64,000 nucleotides of DNA from contig JAULSR010000002.1 in NCBI GenBank assembly GCA_030512295.1, positions 8,556,001 to 8,620,000 on the forward strand, in the 5' to 3' direction. This stretch comes from Bombardia bombarda (Eukaryota; Ascomycota; Sordariomycetes; Sordariales; Lasiosphaeriaceae). The number at the start of each line of letters is the position of its first letter. The first letter of the stretch is position 1. Positions 1 through 10,010 of the stretch are shown here, in pieces. Under the pieces are notes generated by a model. It saw only the letters and a program-made list of their open reading frames with translations, ran no database searches and was not told the origin of the DNA. The position numbers were made by a program, and so were the translations under genes.

Positions 1-3000
1 ACTCGATGTTTCAGGTTCCCTTGGTACCTCGTGCCCTTCGCAAAGCGGCCCACAATGAATTTTCCAGGTACCAGAACGCTAGGAAGGCCCGATCCATGTC
101 TGGTCGGCGGGGGCACCCCAAACCAATCTGGAGGTTAGGGGAGGTATGGATAGCTCAGCCCGGGTCATGAAGGAATCTTAAGCCTCAACCTGGAAGCATT
201 CCTCATCGAATCACTTCCCCATGCTGTTTATTTCCACCATTTATCTATTCTCAAACCAACTGTCGTGGTCAATGTTGTCCCCGGAGACTTGAGCCTTGCA
301 ACTACAATTTGGCAAACGCGACGTCTGGAGAGGAGTGACGAGCTGGTACCCCTGGGTAGCAAGGCCCAAGCTTCGGTATACATACCTCCAGCTCACAATC
401 CACTCGAGAAGCTAGAGGCAGGCATACGATATCCACCGCGGTGATTGCCTGAATATCGACTTGTACACGATCACGACCACGTTCTATTCAGTGATGATAA
501 ATAATTAAGGTATACGGGATGCCTCCGCGTTGGTCTGACCGCTGACAACTAAAGACAACCAACGAGGAGACGGGAATTCATCGCCCAACCATCACGACGG
601 ATTACTCTAAATGTGCTCATTCCCAGCGCTTACCTCTGTATGCGCTTCGGCTTACCAACAATCGAGCCACCTACGTGTACGGTCCCAAGTATGGTTTAGG
701 GTAGTGATGGGAATGCAGTCGTGCAGCTTCGTTCACTTGGACGAGTTCAACTTCAAGCTCAGCTCAACGATCGACAGCAGCCCGCAACGTCCCTCCCGCT
801 CGGAACGACCTGACCTGGGAGTCTCCACCCTCGGCAGCCGGGGCGGCTCGGGTGAGGTGGCTACTACCGAGCCCGCTGGCTACCTAACCTTTGACGGGAT
901 GCACCTCAACGCCCACAGGAGGACGCAGCTTTACTGGCTAACGGTGTTGCGTACGCACACGGGAGAGCGTACAGTACTGTGTGTCCGTCTTGTAAAGACG
1001 GTCAACGGTGCATGGGTACCATCTTCCGAAACCAAAGAAAGAAGGACGGGAACAGGTGCCTCAAAAAACGCCCCAATCTTTTTCTTGACCGCTCGAGCGG
1101 CCGGCTTGGACACCTTGAACACACTCACTCGCTGTTAGCGGGGTGGCGTAGGCAACTTCTCACACAAACGGTAGTAGCATCGCATCGCTGGCCGCGCTGA
1201 TCTATCGGTGTGACATATGTGCCTTTTACCCTCTTAAATGCTTTCTTTTTGTTCTTCCCAGCCATCTAGAATAACCCAGAGATGCAAAGGAGATATCACT
1301 CGAGACAACTATTGTACGGAAGACAGTATCTTATTTTTTTTGTGTTCACTGAACTCCAGTATGGAGATATATCACACCTAACGTTATAGGCCGCTTGCGG
1401 CGTGGTCAGGCAACCTCGCGACTCCACCACCGTCACGCGCACGCACGATGGCAAAGGAACCCCTTTATGAAAATGCCACCCTCCACGCCCCTGGATTTCA
1501 GTTCAATGCCCTTTTTGGTAGCAAGGCAAAACCGGGGTCACAAACGGGGCACCGACTTAGCAGCCGTACTGTACCAAGAAAATGCACTGCTCAAACCGAC
1601 GGCTTCTTCGTTCAAAGAGCGTTTTACAGATTTAAGTATTGTCGGTATTCGTCCTACCAAATTAATGGCACATAACCGCCTGCCTGCAGATGGATACAGC
1701 ACGCACAACAGCAGCTGCGCCAATGCTAAGGTAAGGCCAGATCGGCTGTGGTAATACATGCACCTACCCATCTAAATCGAGAGGCAATGCACCCCAGCTG
1801 CATGAACTGACTGCCGCCGCCAGACGGCTCAGGAGCTCAGCCTTGGAACCGACTTTTTTGATAACACGGCACGTCCCAAAAAGAGGCACAGGTCGATGTT
1901 TCCTTCCAATTTCCGGAATGGAAGCCACCCACCCATATTTCAGGTCCTGTCGTGTTCGTCCACCCCCTGTAACAAATACAAGCTGGCGCCCCCCATCAGC
2001 CGTGTGTTCCCCCAACGCCCAAAGCTGAAGTCAATGCGGGCCTTCGAAACGCTTGCCATTGATTAGCCGGGACTCGCCTTCTATGCAAGAGAAGCCTGTT
2101 GCAGGATTCTTTTTTGCGGCGCCCGAGAGGCACGACTATGACATTCATTCCGCGATGTTACCCCAATGTTTTTATAATCTCCTTCTAGTGTAGGTTGTGA
2201 GAATCCCGATTTCATCTTATGTCCCCGTTTGCTGACGACAACAATCATCGATGCGATGGCGGGGTTAGTTCATTCTTTTCGCTCAAGAAGCACCATCCAA
2301 CGAAACAGTGCGGCAACAATGATGTATTCCAGGATGATGACGAAAAAGGTAAGCAATGTCGTCAAACGGATAGCAACCTGGACTTTAAAACTCTCCTAGG
2401 CTCTCAACGGCAAAAAGCACTGTGTAAGACGGAGATCCAGTCCACCTCACCTCATCACTACCCACCCCTCTCCTTCCTTTTTCTCCGCAAAAAGAGAGCG
2501 ATCCTTTCCTTTACTTGTCGTCGTTTCCGGATGCACCGCTGGAGAGCGACGGGAGATATTCAACAGGTCCCCTCAGCACAAGATCTCCCTCCCCCGCTTC
2601 AAGTGATCCGCGAACGGATGGGTCCCGGTCCGACGATGAGACTGTTGCTCCCCACACATAAAAAACATGCCCATTGTTGTTTCCGCCCCTTGTCAGAGAG
2701 AGCTGCCAGGTTGAAATGGGATGAAACTCAATAGCCGGCGCGTCAACATGGCCAGATTCCCATCTTCCGAGGAAAGAAAACGAGCGGCTAGCCCGGCAGG
2801 CGTACTTGGTCGAGACCAGGTTGTGTTCCTGGTGCATCTTTTTTCAACTTTCATGCCCGCTAACACGGACATACCTAGGTAGCCTGGGTTTGATGGCTAG
2901 CGTAACTGTTGCCAGTTCAAGTCTCGATCTGATTAGTATCGAATTTGAACATGGCTCTTGAAGAAACTGGGCCATAACGACCTCTTCTCTCAGAAAGAGC

Positions 3001-5273
3001 AACTAACCACCTACTTAATCAAGATTCGAAGTGCGACCACATTGTTTGTTACTCGGACAACTAAGCCTTATTCACTTCCATTCATTCTCGTGATCATCAT
3101 TCTTTTTCCACGAAAAAAAAACACAAAAGGGGAAAAAAGCAACGAAAAATATCGGCAATAACCCGGCGCCGGCTGAGATTGACGGCAATTTCACAAATAT
3201 ACGAGCTAGCCCCAACATCTACAAGCTCAGAAGCCGCTGGCTCCGCACTCGCAAGCCTGGGCCACATGGGAGGTATGGATGGCCCTTGCTTCCGTCCTAT
3301 CCATCGCCTGATGTCAAATCATCTCCAGTGGAGAAGTCTGCCATGGAGTGTCCTTTTTTGAAATTTCCCTCGGCCTCCACCACCGTGCCGTGTGCCTGGG
3401 AATTTACGAGAGAGGTTCGTAGCCAGCGAGCCAACTAGAAAGACGCGCTACTATCCCGTAGAAAAACCTCCGTTCTCACTCGCTGTTTGGAGAGGACCGG
3501 CTGGTCGCTGACTGGTTGGCTGATGAGTTTCAAGGTGCTTATTTTCACGGGGCTTCATCATCTTATCGACAAGCTAAGCAGGTGGTTCTGACTGTCTGTC
3601 TTGCTCTGCACGAAAATCCCCGCTTGTTTTGCACGTATAATCTCACTAACGTTCGGATACCATCATCACAACCTACATATCGCGAATTCTCATTCGAGAA
3701 CGAGACCTAAGCCTTGCTTCTAAGAGATACACGGTTGTAATGTGTATGCAGCCAGGCCCCCCAGCCCCAGGTTTTGCACCCCCGGACGTCTTTTCCTATT
3801 GCTGGCCTGGAACTCTTGTTTCTAATAGACTCAGTCACCCAGAAGCGGAGAAGGAAGGAAGCACTGTTGCCCCTCTCTCTCTTCTTGTGTGTTACCAAGT
3901 ACTTTTTAGTCACATACGGTGTAAGCAACGCCAAATGTAGCCTGGCCTATAAGATGGCAAAGTCCCGCTGCCTCTCTCTCTAGATGCCACCGAGTAAGCC
4001 CGGAGAGAGGGGGGAATATCTGTATGAGGGATGAGTTCGACGTCGGCAGTCCATACGAAACCAGGCACAACATGCTGCAGCAGCAGATGAATGTACCGCT
4101 GTTAGTGAACCTTATTTTTAGTATAGCAAAATTGTTCGCTCTACATGCCCTGGTAACAGAAAATTTACCTGGGTACATACCTAGCAGGGTATAACACCAC
4201 ATACGGCACACACGCCGATGCTGCTCTGCTGACGCCGTAGGCTGCTTTCAAGGTGATGATAACGGGCACATCACCATCCGCCCCTCCCTTCCCCTCAACC
4301 GATTGACCGACCGAGAGAGAGAGCCCGCCCCGCCCCGCCACCCTCTCGCGTTATTAAACCCATCCGTAAAAATGCGGAATGGCCGATAACCACACATTTA
4401 GAATGAGCGATGCGGGCGCTAATATCAAAAGAGGATATGTTCTAGAAGCGCCAGAAAATCGATTATGGAAGCTGTCAGTGGTCGTTTCTTTTTCCCTTTC
4501 CCTGTTCTTCTTTTTTTCACTTTCTTTTCTTTTGGCGGCTCCTGATGACAAACGATTGACAGCGACACCGTCTGCCCCGATGAGGGGGATCGCTGTTGTG
4601 CAACGGTCATCGGGGAATCCTTGACACATGATGGGCAACACTCTTCTCACTTGCAAAAGGTTGGGATGCTTTGATTTCCCTCTGATTATAGCCGGTGAGT
4701 TAGACGGTCGCATCCAGCCGGTAATTGGACATCGAGCAAAAAAAAAAAAAAGGGTGATGATTCTGCTTCATCATGTCCAATATCGAAGTGAATCAAGTCA
4801 ACGGTGTTTTCCAAAGAAGGCGTCACCCTGGACAGCTGAAAGGAAGGCTGGGCGGCGGAACGGTGCACCTGCAGACTGCAGTTCTTCCCCACTACAGCAG
4901 GGCCACAGTGCTCTATGTTCTGTCCGTTTTCAGCCGCGGTTCGCTGGCTAGCCCCAGCCCCAGGATTCCCTCTCAAAAACCAGGTCCCCGGCGGCTGCGG
5001 CTCACGGTATGCCATTGGTCTAGGGCCGACCGCCAGCTTGGCGCGGTAAAACGCGAAAATGAATGAATAGCGTCCCGTTCGTTCGTCCCTCGCGACGACA
5101 AAACTCCTTTGAACCGCAAAGCTGCACGGGTGAGATTTATAAAGTTCGTGGTTGACGGAACGAACGGACGGTACGAATCACCTCCACACTGTTCTCTGCG
5201 GCTCAGCTCAGGCTTCTCTCGGCATTTCTATAATTAGCCAATCTGTTGTCCGTCCACCCATCCCTCTGACATC
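1..5273. other. Gene-free left flank
   Basis: I see no supportable gene here. The longest open frames (611-1138 and 2219-2734, both +) have no recognisable domain, are low in complexity and are overlapped by open frames on the other strand. There is a run of about 13 A at 4739-4751 and a CT-rich stretch around 4485-4535. The right end is the presumed promoter and leader of the Smr-domain gene that starts at 5274. A spliced gene with very small exons or a non-coding transcript cannot be excluded by eye. Confidence 0.5.
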
Positions 5274-6349
5274 ATGGCCATCCCCATGGACCGGATAGGC
5301 GGCCGCGGTATGTTTTTTTGTCAATTGCACCTTTTTGGCATTTCAGTGTAATACCGCCGTAAAAAGCTGGGACCAGACCAACCAGCTGATGATGCCAATT
5401 TCTCGTTTGTAGCCTTCAACCACAGCGCCAGCAATGACGCCGAGGTCGAATATGATCGCCTGCGCGATCTAGCACGGAGGGAGGCAGACAAGAAGAAGTC
5501 GTGCTTCGACCGGGTACTGACCACCCTACCTTACCATGCCCCATTTTAAACCCAAACCTTCTTTCTCACCCTTACGTTACCTGCCTTACCATACCCAGTG
5601 CCACCCTACAGACAAAACCATCGTGAACATCTAACTGACCACCCCCCCTTTTCTTGTCTTTCCCCCTCCACCAGGCCCACCAAGCATACGAGCAAGGCGA
5701 CCGCGCCGAGGCCAAGGAGCTCTCTGACGAGGGCAAGCGCCACCAGAAGCAGCAGGACGCCTACAACAAGCAGGCGTCCGACTACATCTTCCGCGAGAAC
5801 AATGCCGTCGGCCGCGTCGCCGACGACACCATCGACCTGCACGGCCAGTTCGTCGAGGAGGCCGAGGACATACTCGAGGCGCGCATCCGCGACGCCCAGG
5901 CCCGCGGCCAGACCCACCTGCACGTCATCGTCGGCAAGGGCAACCACTCGACCGGCCGCGTGCAAAAGATCAAGCCCCGCGTCGAGCAGGTCTGCCAGGA
6001 GATGGGGCTTGATTACGCGACCGAGGAGAATGAGGGAAGGATGTATGTTGATCTGAGCGGCGGCCGGGTTAATGTCCCGCCGCCGTTGCCGGTTCAGCCT
6101 GGGGGTGGGAGTGGTGGTGGTGGTGGTGGGTATCCGGGACAGCAGCACCAGCAGCAGTCGTCGGGATATCATCGGCCACAACAGCAGCAGCAGCATGGTG
6201 GTGGTGGGGGTGGTGGGCATCAACAGCAACAGCAGCACCAACAGCAACAGCAACAGCAACAGGGAGGGGACGACGAGCTGGAGAAGCTTGCCAAGAAGTT
6301 TTTGCCCAAGATTCTTCGGAAACTCGACGGTTGCTGTATTGTCATGTAG
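5274..6349 (+). CDS. Smr-domain protein with C-terminal CaaX box
   Basis: Three exons by hand: 5274-5307, 5377-5513 and 5675-6349, giving 281 aa. The first acceptor is inferred: the earlier AG at 5346 would give an immediate in-frame stop, whereas the AG at 5376 keeps the frame open. The N-terminal half contains the conserved run YEQGDRAEAKELS, then IDLHGQFVEEAEDIL and HVIVGKGNHS, which are the DLHG and GKGxHS motifs of the Smr domain (MutS2 C-terminal type, RNA/DNA nicking or binding in known members). A Gly/Gln/His-rich low-complexity linker follows. The tail is unusual: a basic stretch (KKFLPKILRKLDG) followed by CCIVM. The last four residues CIVM fit a CaaX prenylation motif, and the preceding Cys and Lys/Arg residues resemble a membrane-targeting region. 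The family call is secure; membrane anchoring is inference. An AATAAA lies 87 nt after the stop. Confidence 0.9.
6111..6262 (+). repeat. GGT and CAG/CAA microsatellites in the Smr gene
   Basis: Short alternating GGT and CAG/CAA repeats encode glycine and glutamine/histidine runs between the Smr domain and the basic CaaX tail. They are likely to vary in length between strains. Confidence 0.85.
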
Positions 6350-6435
6350 AGCAGGCAAATGACTTCTTCGGCTTTGGTTTTCCTCTTGTCCTGGCGTGTT
6401 GGTTTGCGGTCTGGCTTTGCGGCCTAGCGTAGCTT

Positions 6436-6441
6436 AATAAA
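6436..6441 (+). terminator. AATAAA, possible polyadenylation signal
   Basis: A canonical AATAAA lies 87 nt downstream of the Smr-gene stop codon. Fungal poly(A) signals are loose, so this is only suggestive. Confidence 0.4.
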
Positions 6442-7198
6442 GTGTGTGTTGAACTGTCATTGGTCTGTCAGTAAGCTGGTTGTATGCTTTGGGAAGCAAG
6501 TCGACATGACGTGCCCGGAGTTGGGTTGGAGTTGGCGAGTTAGTTGCATCTTGGGGATCACATCTTGCTAGAGAAAAGTGGTCTACATCTCAATGAATCA
6601 GGCAATCACGAATATGGCACTTGCCTACCCTTTGCATTTCTTACGCGGAGGTGAATAGTACCTTCTATACCATAGCTGCTTTCTTTCCTGATCTCGGAAG
6701 GAACCATGCCCTATGCTTGACAGTTCCATCTGCCCTCGCTCTTTCCTTTCCCCTCCTAATACCCGAGGCTGCTGCTCACAATCGCGTTGTCGACAGCTCA
6801 CAATTGATCTTACAGTATCAGCTCCTAAATAGATAGGCATTGTTCGAACACCAAACTCGGGCAGCCGCCTGCTCATCAGCACTCCAAACCTATTCGCCCC
6901 AACAAACCAACCTCTAGCCTTCAGGCTGCTTCCAGCATCTATTATACCCCTCCTCTCTATGCTTTCTCTCTTTACCCTCTGCTCTCTTTCTCTCCCTTGA
7001 ATCCACCGACCATCCCCGCCTTGATGAGAGTTCAACTAGACTACTCCCCCAGGTTCCGGCCGACATCCCACAAGCCGTCGAGACCTCACCGGCGACTCGT
7101 CCTCTCCCCTCGACGGACATCCGACCTAAAGAGCCGATCTCCCCAGTTTGACCACCAAGCATACAGCCAGCTCGTCCGAGAGAGCATCATCGACGCCG

Positions 7199-7199
<1 letters not shown>

Positions 7200-7234
<35 letters not shown>

Positions 7235-7296
7235 CCACAGGAAACACAAACACTGACAAAAACCCAACCATCGCCCAGACCACCACCACCACCACC

Positions 7297-7361
<65 letters not shown>

Positions 7362-7362
7362 A
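7200..7362 (+). repeat. Three adjacent trinucleotide microsatellites
   Basis: (AGC)n at about 7201-7233, (ACC)n at about 7279-7310 and (AAC)n at about 7311-7362 follow one another. They end immediately before the ATG at 7369. Read in the frame of that gene they would give Ser, Thr and Asn runs. Confidence 0.95.
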
Positions 7363-7368
7363 CCCACC

Positions 7369-8133
7369 ATGCTCCCCGACCACCTCGAAGCCTCCCGCTT
7401 CGAAATCGCCCTCCTCGCCCTCGGCGTCTTCATCCTCGTCGCCCAAATGGCCGTGCTCATCTGGATCGGCGTCCGCCGCCGCCGCGAATCTGCCATCCCT
7501 CCCTCCCTCCACGGCGGCGGCGGCGGCGGCGGCCACTCCTCCCACCCCAACTTCTCCTCCTCCCCCAACAACAACAGCCCCTCCAAGTGCCTCTGGAACG
7601 AAGCATTCGCCAACCCGCCCCGCCACGAACTGCAGCTGGGCGGGCCCGCCGCCAGCGATCGCTCCATGACGCAGACACAAACACAGAGGAGAGTGCACTC
7701 GGCGTCGTTTGTGGAGCGCGTCAGGAAAGGGAGCGAGGCGGTCGTGGAGGCGGTGCAGCAGGAGCTGATGGATATCGGCAGGAAGGTGTCGGAGGCGAGC
7801 AGGCCTACGTATCGTAGGGGACGGTCGCCGCCGCCGGTGGATGTGGAGGTTGGCTTGGTGGCGAGTGGTGGGGTGAGGAGGAGGACGAGGGTGGGGAGTG
7901 GGAGCGGGAATGGGGGTGGGAATGGAAATGGGGGGGTGAGGTTGAGGGGGGTTGGGGGTGGACAGAGGCCGAGTGTTGGTGTTGGTGGTGGTGTCAATCA
8001 CAGGAGGAGTCGGAGCAGTAGCATGGAGCAGCAGCAGGCTGGGTTTGATGTGCGGCGGCATTCGAGCTGGATCCCAGCGGTGCATGGCGGGCGTGGGCGC
8101 CGTGATTCGGCAGTCGGTGAATCGCTGGTGTAG
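7369..8133 (+). CDS. Unknown single-pass membrane protein, Arg-rich after the TM
   Basis: I do not recognise a family. From the ATG at 7369 the protein has 254 aa. A short N-terminus is followed at about residues 8-35 by one clear hydrophobic helix (ALLALGVFILVAQMAVLIWIG) and then VRRRRES, which predicts a cytosolic C-terminus. The rest is low complexity with Gly, Ser and Arg runs, including several RRxS patterns that could be kinase sites. I chose 7369 because it sits in a CCCACCATG context and the sequence before it is pure microsatellite. An upstream in-frame ATG at 7024 would add 115 residues rich in Ser, Thr and Asn repeats; that longer form cannot be ruled out. The gene is followed by a convergent MIC10. 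Confidence 0.6.
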   Translation: MLPDHLEASRFEIALLALGVFILVAQMAVLIWIGVRRRRESAIPPSLHGGGGGGGHSSHPNFSSSPNNNSPSKCLWNEAFANPPRHELQLGGPAASDRSMTQTQTQRRVHSASFVERVRKGSEAVVEAVQQELMDIGRKVSEASRPTYRRGRSPPPVDVEVGLVASGGVRRRTRVGSGSGNGGGNGNGGVRLRGVGGGQRPSVGVGGGVNHRRSRSSSMEQQQAGFDVRRHSSWIPAVHGGRGRRDSAVGESLV

Positions 8134-8817
8134 ATTTGGAAAGGGGCTGCTGGCTGACTGAAATGGGAACAAGCCAGCCGATATCAGTCGTCTGGACGAG
8201 TGAGCGGGAGCTGGTGTGTGTCTTGGTGGGCTTTTGGGCGATATCTGAAATACGAGAGCCGCTCACCATTCTACCTAGAGAAGAAATGGGGACTCGTGGT
8301 CTGCATACCTAATCGGATAGACAGATAAACAAACAAGAATACACATTAGAGACAGCCCCTACCATATAGACCTATACTCTCTCAGAGCCGCAGCGAAAGA
8401 AAAGTCAGGGTTCAGTCATCCGTCGCCAACGCCGCTCAAATTTGACCCGTAGGAGCAAATATCACAACAACACCGAGGTGATCCTGTTGCCGGCCTCAGC
8501 AGCAGTGATAAATAGTAATCGTCTCCATGTTTGCTTGTGCCTCTAAAGATGATGGAACAAGAATTTCTTCTCTCTTTTCATACAATGCCTCTCGAAGGGG
8601 GAAATGGATGAGTGGTCGAGTTTGATGTTTTGCTGCACGCATGCATCAACAGTCATCTCTGCCCTTTTCCCGCCCCCATCACCCGTTACCATCTATATCC
8701 CTCCCATCCCCAGGCTAGTTGGTTGGTTGTGTTTTCCTGTGCTGTCCGTCCCCGCGGCGTTTCCCTTGTCATATGTGCATTTGCGCGCCGGCCCCCTTGG
8801 TCTCTCCTCTCCCCACT
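8134..8817. other. Convergent 3' region between membrane-protein gene and MIC10
   Basis: No gene seen. It should hold the 3' UTRs of the two converging genes. Open frames on the + strand from 8604 onward are the antisense shadow of MIC10 exon 2 and its 3' region. Confidence 0.5.
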
Positions 8818-9217
8818 TTATGCCTGGGTCCGGATGTCCCTCGCGGCCTGCTTCAAGCTCGAGTTGCACTCCTCATATGCGCGCCCGGCGCCGAAGCCGG
8901 CTCCGACAAAGGCGGGCCACGCTCTCCGCTTAAAGAGGAGGACCGAGAAGACGACGCCGAAGCCGAGGCCGAGAGACGACTTGATGAGGAGGTTGGAGAG
9001 GCAGCGGTCCCACTGTTTGGGTTATGTCAGCGGCTAGCTCTCTCGCTCTCGTCTGTCCGTCTGTCCGTCTCTTCATGACATGACGCCCCCAGGACAGCAG
9101 TTGATCAGGGGGGAGGGAATAATCGATTACCTTCTCGTTGAGGAGGGCCTCGCTGACAGGGCGCGCAGCCGGGCGCGTGATCGGCAGCGTCGGGGGAGGG
9201 GTGGTGGTCTCGGCCAT
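8818..9217 (-). CDS. MIC10: MICOS complex subunit Mic10
   Basis: Two exons on the minus strand, 9131-9217 and 8818-9012, joined in phase 0 (donor GTAATC, acceptor CAG), give 93 aa. Mic10 is the small inner-membrane subunit of the mitochondrial MICOS complex that bends the membrane at crista junctions. The product contains EALLNEK then WDRCLSNLLIKSS, a first helix with GLGFGVVFSVLLF, the charged turn KRR, and a second helix carrying the diagnostic glycine motif GAGFGAG (residues 66-72) followed by RAYEEC. Length and layout match the family (about 90-100 aa, hairpin of two membrane segments). Only the first exon is visible as an open frame starting at an ATG, so simple ORF calling would give a wrong C-terminus. 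It is transcribed divergently from URB2. Confidence 0.93.
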
Positions 9218-10010
9218 GGCGAATCGCGGGAAAAACTATGAAGTGATTGAGGTCGCATTAGTTTAAGCTGCTTGTTTGGTAGACAGAGATAGTTTTTGCG
9301 CTGTGTTTATTGCACTGGGAGGGCTGCGTACCTTGAGCGGACGACTCAATTGGAAGCGGGGGAGTGGGCAGATATGAAAGGAGCTGCTGGGCTGGACGCG
9401 GGTGTTGTTGTGGCTGCTGCTGCTCGTTGCGATTATTAGGTATGATGATGTTATTTTTCCCTCGGGACGTTTGGCGATCGATAGGTCCGCCGTCTCCATT
9501 CAATCGATTACGGTGCACCCCCCTGGACGGTTCAGTTTGCGCTGCGCTCTTGGCTAAGCGCACACCTCCCTCCCGGCAAAAGTGACTGCCCACACCCCTG
9601 TTACTTAGAGTGGGGCTGTCGAAGGCGGTAAGTTGCTCGAGCTTTTTGGCAAGGTGGGCAGGCCAATTCGCGGCGGCAGAATTTTGGGAAATTTTGGGAT
9701 GAGAGCACTGGGGGACTTGGTAGGTCACTGTGGGGCCCATACAGTATATATCCGTTTAGACGAAAGAAGAAGCCCAAGATTTAGGAAATCGTCAAAAATT
9801 ACAGAGTTGAGATATGAAACTGCGGATTTAGGCATTGCACTCTTTACTGCAATGAATGCCTACGGTATTAAGGTAGTTTATTCACCGCGTTGCTTGCATC
9901 TTCCTAGCCAACCTAGGGATGTTGATTTTGCTTTGCGCAACCTCTCAGTCACCGTGAAAGATGATGACATCTCGTTGAATAAATATCACAGCTAATTCCC
10001 ATGCGCACAG
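9218..10010. other. Divergent MIC10/URB2 upstream region
   Basis: This holds the presumed promoters of MIC10 (leftward) and URB2 (rightward) and an unresolved first URB2 exon. An RRPE-like and PAC-like pair lies at 9688-9703. The segment from about 9730 to 10000 is more AT-rich than its surroundings and resembles an intron or leader. Two tiny candidate coding exons for URB2 start at ATG 9852 (donor at 9873) or ATG 9856 (donor at 9865). Confidence 0.5.
9688..9703 (+). promoter_or_regulatory. RRPE-like plus PAC-like motifs upstream of URB2
   Basis: GAAATTTT (9688-9695) is followed two bases later by GATGAG (9698-9703). These match the cores of the rRNA-processing element and the PAC element known from ribosome-biogenesis gene promoters in budding yeast. 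The match is by eye and short motifs occur by chance. The location, upstream of a ribosome-biogenesis gene, is what makes it interesting. Confidence 0.4.

Larger units (their letters stand above)
6350..7368. other. Intergenic region and leader of membrane-protein gene
   Basis: This contains the presumed 3' UTR of the Smr gene and, from about 6940, a strongly CT-rich stretch typical of fungal transcription start regions. From 7024 an ATG is in frame with the membrane protein that I start at 7369, so the last 345 nt may be coding (see that gene). Confidence 0.5.

Noticed and set aside
611..1138. 175-codon open frame on the + strand
   Set aside because: No domain or motif, unusual composition, overlapped by open frames in other frames, and no supporting splice or start context.
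5606..6358. 250-codon open frame opposite the Smr gene with Leu runs
   Set aside because: It is the antisense shadow of the Gln/Gly-coding repeats of a clearly conserved gene.
7086..8172. Long open frames opposite the membrane-protein gene
   Set aside because: Produced by trinucleotide repeats and GC-rich bias read on the wrong strand; no family features.
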